A stretch of 64,000 nucleotides of DNA, taken from Parafannyhessea umbonata. GTDB lineage: Bacteria; Actinomycetota; Coriobacteriia; Coriobacteriales; Atopobiaceae. The notes below the pieces were generated by a model. That model was not told the origin of the DNA. It did not search any database and was given only the letters and a program-made list of their open reading frames with translations. A program made the translations under genes and the position numbers. Positions 28,029 to 38,089 of the stretch are shown here, piece after piece (the first letter of the stretch is position 1; the number at the start of each line of letters is the position of its first letter). The stretch is from assembly GCF_900111255.1 (NCBI RefSeq), contig NZ_FOGP01000003.1, forward strand, positions 62,001 through 126,000. Reading direction: 5' to 3'.

Positions 28029-29090
28029 GTGAGCAAGAACATCCTGCTGATAGCAACCGGAGGGACCATCGCCTCGATGCCCGAGGACTCTGGGCTCGCC
28101 CCCGCCCTCTCCGGCAAGGAGCTCGCTGCCTACGTGCCCGAGATCCGCGGCCTGTGCGACGTGAACGTAGTGCAGCCCATGAACATCGACAGCACCAACA
28201 TGCGCCCCGCCGACTGGCTGCGCATCGCGGAAGAGGTGGAGCGCAGCTACGACGACTACGACGGGTTCGTGATCCTCCACGGTACCGACACCATGGCCTA
28301 CACCGCCGCCGCGCTCTCCTACCTCATCCAGGGCAGCCGCAAGCCCATCGTGCTCACCGGCTCGCAGCAGCCCATGGCCGCGCCCTTCACCGACGCGCGC
28401 CTCAACCTGTACCAGTCTCTTCTCTACGCGACGGACCCTTTGAGCCACGACGTCTCCATCGTCTTCGGCGGCTGCGTCATCGTGGGAACGCGCGCCCACA
28501 AGCAGCGCACCATGAGCTTCAACGCCTTCACCAGCGTCAACTACCCGCTGCCCGCCGTCATCCGCAACGACCGCATCGTGCGCGACAGCGCCATGGGCAT
28601 GTCGATCACGGGCATCCCCGTCGCCACCGCGGGACACGCCGACCTCGACGCGGGCGAGAAGGACCTGCCACGTCCCAAGACGTACTCGTCTCTCAACGAG
28701 CGCGTCATCGTGCTGAAGCTCACGCCCGGCCTCACGCCCGAGGTCTTCGCCCTTCTCAAGCCCCACTACGACGCGGTCATCCTCGAGACCTTCGGCATCG
28801 GAGGCGTCCCCGAGTACGAGGGGGCGTCCTTCGAGCGCGCCATCTTCGACTGGGTGGACTCGGGACGAAGCATCGTTATGACCACCCAGGTCTCAGAGGA
28901 GGGCCTCGACCTGGGTGTGTACGAGGTCGGCCGCGCCTACGCTCAGCACCGTGGCATCCTGAGGGGCGACGACATGACCACCGAGGCGCTGGTTGCCAAG
29001 ACCATGTGGGTCCTGGGCCAGACGAGCGACCCCGACGAGCTGAGCGAGCTCTTCTACACGCCCATCAACCACGACAGGGCCCCTCGATAG
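28029..29090 (+). CDS. ansA: Type I L-asparaginase
   Basis: 353 residues; a GCAAGGAG site precedes the ATG. The two catalytic threonine motifs are present: LLIATGGTIAS near the N-terminus and DGFVILHGTDTMAYTAAALSY. There is no signal peptide, so it is the cytosolic type I enzyme, which hydrolyses asparagine to aspartate and ammonia. A TATAAT at 27969-27974 is a plausible -10, with no clear -35. It is divergent from ettA. Confidence 0.92.
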   Translation: MSKNILLIATGGTIASMPEDSGLAPALSGKELAAYVPEIRGLCDVNVVQPMNIDSTNMRPADWLRIAEEVERSYDDYDGFVILHGTDTMAYTAAALSYLIQGSRKPIVLTGSQQPMAAPFTDARLNLYQSLLYATDPLSHDVSIVFGGCVIVGTRAHKQRTMSFNAFTSVNYPLPAVIRNDRIVRDSAMGMSITGIPVATAGHADLDAGEKDLPRPKTYSSLNERVIVLKLTPGLTPEVFALLKPHYDAVILETFGIGGVPEYEGASFERAIFDWVDSGRSIVMTTQVSEEGLDLGVYEVGRAYAQHRGILRGDDMTTEALVAKTMWVLGQTSDPDELSELFYTPINHDRAPR

Positions 29091-29353
29091 CATCGCCTCG
29101 GGCGCCTTGTGCGCGCCACATATGTGGTGATGTTTTGTCAAGCAGCCCTAACATTACCCATGACGTGCTGAAACGCACTTCCCAATATGGCACGTGAGTG
29201 GTAAAGGCGCAGGTATTGTGCAAATATGGTCACACTTGGGACACTCGGTCGCCACGGCGTCTGGGGCCCAAGGACCGATGCTCACCGCGCGGTACGGAAC
29301 ACGCAAGCGCATCGCATACCTACCCGCACGAACGTCTACCAGAGGGAGTTCCC

Positions 29354-31015
29354 ATGCCTGAGGCCATCCGCAAGGTTAATGTCATCGGCCACCTGCACCC
29401 TGACACGGACAGCATCTGCTCCGCAATCGCCTATGCGTATCTCAAGAACCAGATCAGCGACATCGAGTTCGAGCCGCGTCGCGCCGGCGCAATCAACCGC
29501 GAGACCGCCTTCGCGCTCAAGAGCTTCGGCTTCGACGAGCCCGAGCTGATCACGAGCGTCGCCCCGCAGATCAAGGACATCCAGATCTCGCGCCAGCAGG
29601 GCATCAGCCGTGAGACCAGCCTCATCACCGCATGGAACCTCATGCGCGACCTCAAGACGGGCACCCTCATCATCACCGACGAGGACAACGACCTCGAGGG
29701 CCTCATCACCGTGAGGGACATCGCCAACGCGAACATGGACATCTTCGACTCCGAGGTCCTCTCCAGCTCCCGCACGCACCTCTCCAACATCGTCTCAACC
29801 CTCCAGGGCGAGCTCGTCTCCGGAAACCCCGACGGCGTCGTCACCACGGGCAAGATCCGCGTGGGTACCACGCCCGAGATGATGGAGGGCTTCGTCGAGA
29901 AGGGCGACGTCGTCCTGGTCACCAATCGCTACGAGACCCAGCGCTTCGCGGTCGAGGCCGGCGCGAGCTGCCTGATCATCTGCAACGGTGCAGGCGTCTC
30001 GAGCATCGTCGTCGAGGCCGCCCGCGAGAAGGGCTGCACCGTCATCACCACCCCGTACGACACCTACGCCGCCGCTCGCCTCATCTCGATGGCGATTCCC
30101 GTGCGCGCCAAGATGCTCGGCAAGGAAAACGTCCTGCACTTCTCGGTCAACACCTCGGTCGACGACGCGCAGAAGGTCATGGCCTCCTCGCAGCACCGCT
30201 TCTTCCCCGTGATGGACGAGGACGGCAAGTACATCGGCGTCGTCAGCTCGCCCGACATGCTCAACGTCAACAAGAAGCACGTCATCCTGGTCGACCACAA
30301 CGAGCGCAGCCAGGCGGTAGACGGCCTTGAGCGCGCCGAGATCATGGAGATCATCGACCACCACCGCATCGGCTCCATCGAGACCTCCGCCCCCGCGTAC
30401 TTCCGCAACATGCCCGTGGGCTGCACGGCCACGATCATCTACGGCCTCTTCGAGGAGAACGGCGTCGATATTCCCAAGAACATCGCGGGCATCATGCTCT
30501 CCGCAATCCTCTCCGACACGCTGGCGTTCCGCTCCCCCACCTGCACTCCCAGGGACAAGATCGTGGGCGAGAAGCTGGCCGAGATCGCCGGCGTCAACGT
30601 CGACGAGTACGCCGATGCCATGTTTGACGCGGGCGCCGACCTCACCGGCCGCACCGCCGACGAGGTCTTCAACTCTGACTTCAAGGTCTTCTCGCGTGGC
30701 CACGCGCGCTTTGGCGTGGGCCAGGCAAGCTTCATGACCGAGAACAGCCGCAAGGCCGCCGAGGCTCTGGTCGGCCCCTACCTCAAGGACGCCGCCGCGG
30801 CCAACGACATCCCGATGGTCTTCTACATGTTCACTGACGTGAAGAGCCAGACCACCGAGATGATGTACTGGGGCGAGAACACCGAGCAGATTGTCTCGCG
30901 CACCTTCAACGTCACTCCCGAGAGCGACATCGCCACGCTGCCTGGCGTCGTCAGCCGCAAGAAACAGGTCATTCCGCCACTGATGGCGACTCTGCAGGAC
31001 ATGGACGAGGGCTAG
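29354..31015 (+). CDS. ppaC: Manganese-dependent inorganic pyrophosphatase with CBS-DRTGG-CBS insert
   Basis: 553 residues; ATG at 29354 after GAGGGAG. The DHH domain starts with NVIGHLHPDTDSICSAIAYAY, holds VDHNE and IIDHHRIGSIET, and ends in a DHHA2 domain (FSRGHARFGVGQ). Between about 70 and 310 an insert holds two CBS motifs (DLEGLITVRDI, DGKYIGVVSSPDM) around a DRTGG domain. Such family II enzymes hydrolyse pyrophosphate and are controlled by adenine nucleotides and diadenosine polyphosphates binding the insert. The 260-base gap upstream holds no gene I can support. Confidence 0.94.
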   Translation: MPEAIRKVNVIGHLHPDTDSICSAIAYAYLKNQISDIEFEPRRAGAINRETAFALKSFGFDEPELITSVAPQIKDIQISRQQGISRETSLITAWNLMRDLKTGTLIITDEDNDLEGLITVRDIANANMDIFDSEVLSSSRTHLSNIVSTLQGELVSGNPDGVVTTGKIRVGTTPEMMEGFVEKGDVVLVTNRYETQRFAVEAGASCLIICNGAGVSSIVVEAAREKGCTVITTPYDTYAAARLISMAIPVRAKMLGKENVLHFSVNTSVDDAQKVMASSQHRFFPVMDEDGKYIGVVSSPDMLNVNKKHVILVDHNERSQAVDGLERAEIMEIIDHHRIGSIETSAPAYFRNMPVGCTATIIYGLFEENGVDIPKNIAGIMLSAILSDTLAFRSPTCTPRDKIVGEKLAEIAGVNVDEYADAMFDAGADLTGRTADEVFNSDFKVFSRGHARFGVGQASFMTENSRKAAEALVGPYLKDAAAANDIPMVFYMFTDVKSQTTEMMYWGENTEQIVSRTFNVTPESDIATLPGVVSRKKQVIPPLMATLQDMDEG

Positions 31016-31053
31016 TCTCCCCGCGTTCACGTTGAGATAGAGCACGTCCGACA

Positions 31054-31081
31054 GGGGCGAAGGCCGTTTGGTCTTCGCCCC
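31054..31081 (+). terminator. Terminator after ppaC
   Basis: GGGGCGAAGGCC pairs with GGTCTTCGCCCC around GTTT. The T tract is weak (TTCGC). Confidence 0.6.
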
Positions 31082-31181
31082 TTCGCATATGTGAGTAGCG
31101 AGGGGGTAGAATGAACTCAAGCTCTCCGTATGTCACGCTCACGCGCACCACCTCGGCGCGCGCCAACGATTGAGGTGGGCC

Positions 31182-32279
31182 GTGCTCGATCTCCTTAAAG
31201 AAAAGCTCTCCTGGTGGTTGTGCCTAAGGCTCGAGCCTGAGGTGCACGCCGACATCAGCCGCATCAACGTACGGAACCTGAGGACCATGGCAGGCATCGT
31301 CCTGGCTATCGAGGTCGTCACCCTCGCGATTGCCCTCGGCATGAGGGACACGCTCAACGTAGCGCCCGCGGGGTTCTACAGCGTCGGCATCATGATCGTG
31401 ATGAGCGCGATAGACCTCTTCGCCGCCGGAAGGGTCCTTCGTCCCAAGCGCATCAATGCCACGGCCGCGTCCGTCCTCTTGGTCGCCACCTTCCTTTTGG
31501 CAAGCGCTTGGGGCATCAACGTGTCGCTTCGCCACTACATGACGGGCGACCAGATGCTCACCTTCTACACCGTCCAGTTCTGCTTCGCCTGTTTCATCAG
31601 CTCCCCTCCGGTCATCTCACTTCTGCTTACCGGAGGCGCCTTCGCCTGCCTCTACCTGGTGCTGCTCGCAATCAACGGGGCAAGCGACATCAACTCCATC
31701 AATTACGCCATCTTTGCGACCATCGTCATCCTTGGGTCGATCGCGCGCTACCGCGCCCAGGCCAGCGAGTCGGAGCAGCGCCAAGAGATCGAGTCGCTCA
31801 ACAAGTCGCTCTTCCACTCCTCCACGCACGACGAGCTCACGGAGACCCTGAACCGCGTCGCGCTACGCAACCACTTCCCCTCGTTCGTGGGTCGCGAGCT
31901 CTGCGTCATCATGGTCGACATCGACCACTTCAAGCACTACAACGACAGCTACGGTCACCGCAAGGGAGACGAGATCATCCGCGCCGTGGCCAAGGAACTC
32001 GCCGGCACCTTCGCCAACGGCATGACCTTCCGCTACGGCGGAGACGAGTTCCTGATCATCATCCCAATCGAGGGAGGCGACGTTTCCGACATCCGCGAAC
32101 AGGTCCAGCACTGGGAGAAGAGCGTGACGGACCTCTCGATGAGTGGCGTGGACGAGAAGATCGTCTGCAGCCACGGGCTCGTCCACGGGACGCCCGACAA
32201 CGCGAGCGACCTTCGCACGATGATCGACGGGGCCGACGCCCAGCTCTACCTTGCCAAGCGCAATCGCTCTGGCGACTAG
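31182..32279 (+). CDS. Membrane diguanylate cyclase
   Basis: 365 residues from the GTG at 31182 (AGGTG upstream; TTG at 31170 is an alternative). About six helices fill residues 25-190. A coiled segment (ASESEQRQEIESLNKSLFHSS) leads into one GGDEF domain with DELTETLNRVAL, MVDIDHFKHYNDSYGH and the intact active site RYGGDEF near 286. It should make cyclic-di-GMP. No RxxD inhibitory site is evident. The giant PAS/EAL gene starts 11 bases later, so synthesis and breakdown are produced together. Confidence 0.9.
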   Translation: MLDLLKEKLSWWLCLRLEPEVHADISRINVRNLRTMAGIVLAIEVVTLAIALGMRDTLNVAPAGFYSVGIMIVMSAIDLFAAGRVLRPKRINATAASVLLVATFLLASAWGINVSLRHYMTGDQMLTFYTVQFCFACFISSPPVISLLLTGGAFACLYLVLLAINGASDINSINYAIFATIVILGSIARYRAQASESEQRQEIESLNKSLFHSSTHDELTETLNRVALRNHFPSFVGRELCVIMVDIDHFKHYNDSYGHRKGDEIIRAVAKELAGTFANGMTFRYGGDEFLIIIPIEGGDVSDIREQVQHWEKSVTDLSMSGVDEKIVCSHGLVHGTPDNASDLRTMIDGADAQLYLAKRNRSGD

Positions 32280-32290
32280 GACGGTGGCGT

Positions 32291-35200
32291 ATGAAGAAGA
32301 ACACGCATCCGGACAAGACGGCCGCCTCGCCAAGCGATGGCGCCCCCTTCGTCGGTCCGGGCGAGGCCCGCCGCATCAATCCCGATCCCAACGGCATGCC
32401 CGGTGGCTTCTTCGTCTATCAGGCCGAAGGCGAAAAGAGGGTCGTCTACGCGAACGACTACGTCCTCAAGCTCTTCGGCTGCGAAGACGAGCGTGAGTTC
32501 GCGGGGCTGACGGGCAACACGTTTCCCGGCATGGTGCACGAGGACGACCTGGCAACGGTCGAGGGCGACATCGCCAACCAGATTCGAGCTGGCCAGGGCG
32601 GCTTCAACCACGTGACCTACCGAATCCGCACCAAGTCGGGCGAGGTCACCTACGTCGAGAACTTTGGAAGACTGGTCCACGACGCGGACGAGGGAGACCT
32701 CTTCTACGTGTTTTTGGCCGACTCCAAGATCAGGTTCCTGACCCACACGAAGGACCGTGTGACCAAGCTCCTTGGCATGCAGCGCTTCCTCGAGCTCGCC
32801 CACGACGCGCACGAGGCCACGCTTCTTGTCGGCCGACAGCAGGATTCCGACACCATGGCCCACTCAAAACCGCGAGCCATCAGGTCCCTGAGCGGGCCGA
32901 CCCCCCAGTTCTTCGGGGGCCCGAAGCGCGACAGCCCCACCGGCGAGGCGATCGCCTTCTTCAACCTGGTCAACTTCAAGCTCTACAACTCGATCTACGG
33001 CATCAAGGCCGGAGACGAGTGCCTCTTCACCGTCGCGCAGACCCTCAGGGAGGAGTTTGCCGACGGCTCGTTGGTCTCGCGCTTCTCGGATGACCACTTT
33101 GCCGTCTACACCAAAGGCGATAGACTCCAGGTCGAGGCCGCGACCGAGCGCGTCCACAAGCGGGTCGCCTCGAGCTACAAGAGCTTCAGCCTCCAGGTCA
33201 AGGCAGGCATCTATCTGCTCACCAGCGACCGGAACGTCTCCATCAGCGAGGCAAGCGACCTGGCGCGCATGGCCTGCAACAGCATCAAGGCGGATCCCCT
33301 TCGCCACGTGCTGACCTACGGGCCCGAGCTCAAGCGCATCACCGAGCTGCGCAAGCACCTGGTCGAGAACCTCGAGTCCGCAATAGAGACGGGGCTGATA
33401 GAGGTCCACTACCAGCCCCAGATCCGCACGCTCTCGGGCAAGCTCTGCGGCGTCGAGGCCCTCACCCGCTGGCGAGACCCCGAGTTCGGGCTCATCACCC
33501 CGGACACCTTCGTGCCCGTGCTGGAGGAGGCGAACCTCTCGTACAAGCTCGACACATTCGTCATCCGTCACGTCTGCCAGTCGCTTCGCAGGCACCTGGA
33601 CGAGGGGCGCGAGCCCGTCGCCGTCTCGTTCAACCTCAGCCGCGTCGACTTCATCTCGTGCGACCCCCTCGAGGTGCTCGAGGATGCCGTCAGGACCTAC
33701 GGCGTCCCGCGCGACATGCTCCACGCCGAGGTGACCGAGTCCATCGCCATGCGCGACGAGACCCGCATCAAGGTGGCCATCGAGCGCTTCCACGAGATGG
33801 GCTACCAGATCTGGATGGACGACTTCGGCAGCGGGTACTCGTCGCTCAACGTCCTCAAGGACTACGACTTCGACGTCATAAAGATCGACATGGCCTTCCT
33901 CTCCAACCTGAGCGCCCGCGCGCGCCAGATCCTCACGTCCACGGTCGACATGGCAAAGCGCCTGGGCATCCAGACGCTCGCGGAAGGCGTCGAGACCGAG
34001 GAGCAGCTCGCCTTTCTCAGGAGCATCGGCTGCGAAAAGATCCAAGGCTACTTCTATGGAAGGCCGCTCCTTCCCGACAGGCTCGACCAGCACCTTCGAA
34101 ACCTGGGCATGATCCACGAGACGGGCGCCGAGTCCCACTTCTGGGACAAGGTCGGGACCATAAACCAGATCACCGACCAGTCCCTGGCGATCGTCGACGA
34201 CGACGGCAGGCACTTCAAGATCATCTTTGCGAACGAGGGGTTCCTCGAGGCGCTCCGGAGCAAGGGGACCGACAGCATCGCCAAGGCAAACGAGAACCTC
34301 TCGTCGCCCTACTACCTCAACCGGGTAAAGTTCCGCGAGTTCTCGCAGCGTCCCATCGCCACCCATCGGGAGGAGACGTTCAACTACGTCGACAATGGTA
34401 ACTACCTGCGCCTGAACATCCGCGTAATCGCAACGCTGGGCGAGCGTCGCGTCTACCGCTGCTCGCTCTACAACATCACCTACGACACAAACCAGCGCGA
34501 GAGCTCGCGCATGGACCTGGCCATCCGCAACATCTCCTCGCTCTACGACAGCATCCTCGAGATCGACTTCGAGGCCGACTGCGTGACCACCATCGTCTCG
34601 AACCTCGCGAAGGACTCGCCCGGCGAGCGGCGCCACGGCATCATCCGCCTCGCGGAAGACTACTCGCACAGCTTCATCCACCCCGACGACCGCGAAGCCT
34701 ACTGGAAGTTCATGGCCCCCGGAACCATGGCGGAGCGCGTCGCCTTCGCAAACGCGGGATTCACCTCGGCGGTCTTCCGCGTGCGCGGAACCGGCGGCAG
34801 CTGGCGCTGGAGGGAGTTCGTCCTCATCCCCCTTCCCAACACGGGAAACCTGCGTTACCTCTACGCCATCAGGCTGGCGGCGCTGGAGTTCCAGAGCCAT
34901 CCCGGCGAGGCGCTCGAGCGCCTCTCGGCAGACTACTCCCCCACGTCCGGACTGAGCACCGACAGCATTAGGACCGAAAGCATCTGGGGCACGCTCATCG
35001 AGTCCTCGGGCCTCAAGTTCTTCTGGAAGGACGACAGGCGACGCTTCCAGGGCGCAAGCTGGTCGTTCCTTCACTACTTCGGGCTCAAGACCGTCAACGA
35101 GATCCTCAACAAGACAGACGAGGAGATGTTCTGGCACGTGGCGGACGCGCCCTTTCACTCCGACGAGGACGCCGTGCTCCTCAGGGGAGAGGTCGTGCGC

Positions 35201-37330
35201 GGCGCCCATGGCCAGTGCATCGCGCGCGGCGTGCTGCGCGACATCGTCGCATACAAGTACCCCATTCACGAGCGCGGCCGCATCGTCGGCCTCGTGGGCT
35301 TCTTCGTGGAGGCGGGGGAGCTCGCCGACAAGTCCCACGCCAAGAACCTGCTGATTGACAAGGTGACCGGCGGCATGAACGACAACGGCATCGCGACCAC
35401 CATCGTTCGCATGGACGAGGAGTTCCACCGAGAAGGAATCGACTACTCGATCGTCGTGCTCGACGTCCCCGAATACAGCCGCATCTACCACACCTATGGC
35501 GAGAAGGTCGCCCAGACCCTGCTGCGGGAGGTCCACCACGCGATAGAGGGCTCTTCTCCCAGGAGCTCGACCATCGGTCGCCTCACGGGCGGCAAGTTCG
35601 TCGTGATGTTCAAGGGAACGGCGCGCGAGGCGGAGGACGGCGTGGTGGACGGCATGCTCGCGGCCGTGCACGCCATACACAGGGTGGACGGGTACCCCTG
35701 CACGGTTTTCGCGAACTACGCGCTCATCAAGGGGTCGGAGGCGCGCAGCCTCAAGGAGCTCGAGCACATAGCGGTCGACCGCCTCTCCCGCGCCAAGGAT
35801 CTCGAGCTCGTACGCAGGTCCTTCACCGGCGACATCCTCACGGTCGAGATGAGCAAGCTCGACACGCTCGAGGCGGCCCTCTACATCTGCGACGCCAAGA
35901 GCTACGAGATCGTCTTCGCCAACGAGTTCGCCCGTCGCGAGTTCGGAATCGAAAGGAGCACGCCACTTCGCGGCCTCAAGTGCTACAAGGTGTTTGGCGG
36001 CTCCAAGGACATCTGTCACTTCTGCTCCTCCCCATCCCTCTCGCGCAAGCGCTTCCACCACTCGCACTTGCACAACCACCAGACCGGAAAGGACTACACC
36101 ACCTTCGAGACGCTCATGCCCTGGAACGGCAAGCCCTACCGCGTCACCCTCGCCCTATGCACGTCCGACCTGGTCGCCGAGGCAGAGCGCAGGGCAAGCC
36201 TGCTGTACGTCGAGCATTCCATCAACGACATGCTCTCCGTCGCGCTCAGCGAGCCCGACCCCAACGACGGGCTCGACCGCATGCTCGAGATGCTCGGCGA
36301 CCTGAGCGACGCGCGCCACGCCTTCATCTTCGAGGACGACGAGATGGGGCTGACGTCGAACACGTACGAGTGGTGCGCTGCGGGGCAGCCCTCAAGGATC
36401 TCCGAGTTCCAGCAGGTGCGCTTTGGGTTCTCGGACTCGTGGACGGCGCTGCTCTCCGACGGCGGGCTCATCGTGATCGAAGACCCCGCCCACGACGAGC
36501 GCCTGAGCGACAAGGCGCGAGAAGAGCTCGTCAGCCAGCGGGTCGACAACCTCGTGGCCGCACGGCTGTTCCAAGACGCGAGGCCCATAGGCTTCCTAGG
36601 CATCGAGGGCGTCGCGGCAGGAAAGATCGAAGTGACCGAGCTGTTCATGCGCATCGCAGCGGCCTTCACGTCAATCCTCCTCAGGAACCGCAACACCATG
36701 GAGCGGCTCAACTCGATCAGCACGCACGACCCCCTGACCGGAACGATGAACCGCCGCGCGTTCACCACCTTCATGCGTGGGCTGACGGTTGCGGGCGGGT
36801 TCGCGCTGGTATACGGAGACCTCAACGGCCTCAAGGAAACAAACGACGTCCTGGGGCACGACGCCGGAGACGCCCTGATCGAGCGCGCGGCGCGCGTGCT
36901 CGAGAAGCGCTTCGGGACCGAGTTCGTCTTTCGCATGGGTGGCGACGAGTTCGTCGCGTACGTCGAGATGTCCGGGCCCGACAAGGTCGACGCGCTTCTC
37001 GCCTCGCTGCGCCAGGAGTTCAGGGAGAGAGGCGTGAGCATCGCGCTCGGCTGCGTGTGGAAGGGGTCCTACGACGGTGACTACGAGGGGCTCATCAGCG
37101 AGGCCGACCGCCGCATGTACCTCGACAAGCGCTACATTCACGAGCACGAGCCGACGGGGATCCTGCCCATCCTCTCGCCCGAGGACGCCGACGCAAGGGC
37201 GGCGGGCAATGCGGCTACGATAGGGAAAGGCGTAACTACGAGCGGCTCCGACCTCCCCGGGGAACCGTGCGGGGAGGGGACGCCATCCGACGAGGGCCGC
37301 AACGACCAGGCGGCCGACAAAGGGGTGTAA
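32291..37330 (+). CDS. Giant multi-PAS protein with GGDEF, EAL and GAF domains
   Basis: 1679 residues from the ATG at 32291 with no membrane helix, so cytosolic. Order: PAS (about 25-130), degenerate GGDEF (FSDDHF near 267), EAL with GVEALTRW (near 387), FNLSRVD, EVTES, MDDFGSGYSSLN and LAEGVET intact. Then several PAS-like sensor regions (about 640-1020), a second degenerate GGDEF (LTGGKF near 1098), a PAS-like domain holding a Cys motif (CYKVFGGSKDICHFC, 1230-1245), GAF (about 1300-1465), and a final GGDEF with RMGGDEF (near 1550) and DLNGLKETND. It can therefore in principle both make and degrade cyclic-di-GMP. A long frame running in from 31508 is an artefact. It sits between a cyclase and a nucleotidase gene. 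Confidence 0.85.
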   Translation: MKKNTHPDKTAASPSDGAPFVGPGEARRINPDPNGMPGGFFVYQAEGEKRVVYANDYVLKLFGCEDEREFAGLTGNTFPGMVHEDDLATVEGDIANQIRAGQGGFNHVTYRIRTKSGEVTYVENFGRLVHDADEGDLFYVFLADSKIRFLTHTKDRVTKLLGMQRFLELAHDAHEATLLVGRQQDSDTMAHSKPRAIRSLSGPTPQFFGGPKRDSPTGEAIAFFNLVNFKLYNSIYGIKAGDECLFTVAQTLREEFADGSLVSRFSDDHFAVYTKGDRLQVEAATERVHKRVASSYKSFSLQVKAGIYLLTSDRNVSISEASDLARMACNSIKADPLRHVLTYGPELKRITELRKHLVENLESAIETGLIEVHYQPQIRTLSGKLCGVEALTRWRDPEFGLITPDTFVPVLEEANLSYKLDTFVIRHVCQSLRRHLDEGREPVAVSFNLSRVDFISCDPLEVLEDAVRTYGVPRDMLHAEVTESIAMRDETRIKVAIERFHEMGYQIWMDDFGSGYSSLNVLKDYDFDVIKIDMAFLSNLSARARQILTSTVDMAKRLGIQTLAEGVETEEQLAFLRSIGCEKIQGYFYGRPLLPDRLDQHLRNLGMIHETGAESHFWDKVGTINQITDQSLAIVDDDGRHFKIIFANEGFLEALRSKGTDSIAKANENLSSPYYLNRVKFREFSQRPIATHREETFNYVDNGNYLRLNIRVIATLGERRVYRCSLYNITYDTNQRESSRMDLAIRNISSLYDSILEIDFEADCVTTIVSNLAKDSPGERRHGIIRLAEDYSHSFIHPDDREAYWKFMAPGTMAERVAFANAGFTSAVFRVRGTGGSWRWREFVLIPLPNTGNLRYLYAIRLAALEFQSHPGEALERLSADYSPTSGLSTDSIRTESIWGTLIESSGLKFFWKDDRRRFQGASWSFLHYFGLKTVNEILNKTDEEMFWHVADAPFHSDEDAVLLRGEVVRGAHGQCIARGVLRDIVAYKYPIHERGRIVGLVGFFVEAGELADKSHAKNLLIDKVTGGMNDNGIATTIVRMDEEFHREGIDYSIVVLDVPEYSRIYHTYGEKVAQTLLREVHHAIEGSSPRSSTIGRLTGGKFVVMFKGTAREAEDGVVDGMLAAVHAIHRVDGYPCTVFANYALIKGSEARSLKELEHIAVDRLSRAKDLELVRRSFTGDILTVEMSKLDTLEAALYICDAKSYEIVFANEFARREFGIERSTPLRGLKCYKVFGGSKDICHFCSSPSLSRKRFHHSHLHNHQTGKDYTTFETLMPWNGKPYRVTLALCTSDLVAEAERRASLLYVEHSINDMLSVALSEPDPNDGLDRMLEMLGDLSDARHAFIFEDDEMGLTSNTYEWCAAGQPSRISEFQQVRFGFSDSWTALLSDGGLIVIEDPAHDERLSDKAREELVSQRVDNLVAARLFQDARPIGFLGIEGVAAGKIEVTELFMRIAAAFTSILLRNRNTMERLNSISTHDPLTGTMNRRAFTTFMRGLTVAGGFALVYGDLNGLKETNDVLGHDAGDALIERAARVLEKRFGTEFVFRMGGDEFVAYVEMSGPDKVDALLASLRQEFRERGVSIALGCVWKGSYDGDYEGLISEADRRMYLDKRYIHEHEPTGILPILSPEDADARAAGNAATIGKGVTTSGSDLPGEPCGEGTPSDEGRNDQAADKGV

Positions 37331-37332
37331 CC

Positions 37333-37932
37333 ATGAGCGAGCAGTCGAGCTTTTTTGCCGTCGTGTCCAGAATGAAGTACATCGAGCGCTGGGCCTTGAT
37401 GCGCAACGCCCGGCCCGAGAACCTGAGCGAGCACTCGCTCGAGGTCGCCGTGATCGCACACGCCCTCGCGACCATCGGAAACGTTCGCCACGGCAGAAAG
37501 CTGGATGCCGACAGGGCTGCGCTCATCGGGCTGTTCCACGACACGACCGAGATCGTGACCGGCGACATGCCCACGCCCGTCAAGTACGCGAACGGCACGA
37601 TCCGCGACGCCTACAAGGACGTGGAGGACCAGGCCGCGCACCGGCTCCTGAGCGGCCTGCCCGAGGACCTTCGCCCCACCTACGAGGCAATCTACTTCGG
37701 CGCCGACGACGAGAACGACGCGTACCTGCGCAAGCTGGTCAAGGCGGCCGACAGGATATCGGCCCTCATCAAGTGCGTGGACGAGCGTCAGTCGGGCAAC
37801 CGGGAGTTCTGGCGCGCCGAGCAGGGCTGCCGCAGCAAGGTAGAGCAGATGGCCGCGACCTGCCCCGAGGTGCGCGACTTCATGGACGAGTTCCTCCCCT
37901 CGTACGGGGAGACCCTCGACGAGCTGCTGTAG
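37333..37932 (+). CDS. YfbR-like 5'-deoxynucleotidase (HD domain)
   Basis: 199 residues starting two bases after the giant gene, with AAGGGGTG as ribosome site. ENLSEHSLEVAVIAHALA, LIGLFHDTTEIVTGDMPTPVKY and LVKAADRISALIKC carry the His, HD and Asp metal ligands of YfbR, which removes phosphate from deoxynucleoside 5'-monophosphates. Length matches. The tight placement behind two cyclic-di-GMP genes raises the possibility of a role in nucleotide clearance, which is inference. Confidence 0.88.
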   Translation: MSEQSSFFAVVSRMKYIERWALMRNARPENLSEHSLEVAVIAHALATIGNVRHGRKLDADRAALIGLFHDTTEIVTGDMPTPVKYANGTIRDAYKDVEDQAAHRLLSGLPEDLRPTYEAIYFGADDENDAYLRKLVKAADRISALIKCVDERQSGNREFWRAEQGCRSKVEQMAATCPEVRDFMDEFLPSYGETLDELL

Positions 37933-38089
37933 GCAGCGCGGCGCATCCGAACGGCAGGGCATCCGCCGTGCGAACGACCCGCTCCGCAGGTGAAGGTACA
38001 GGGTAGCTTTGATGCCAGGCGTCGTCCCGCAGCTGGGGCGACGCTATACTTTTGCGCGCATTCACGTCCGTCATCACGAAAGGCACCCC

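Noticed and set aside
32864-36079. 1071-residue open frame antisense to the giant GGDEF/EAL gene
   Set aside because: It lies fully inside a gene with clear domains; no motif or start site supports it.
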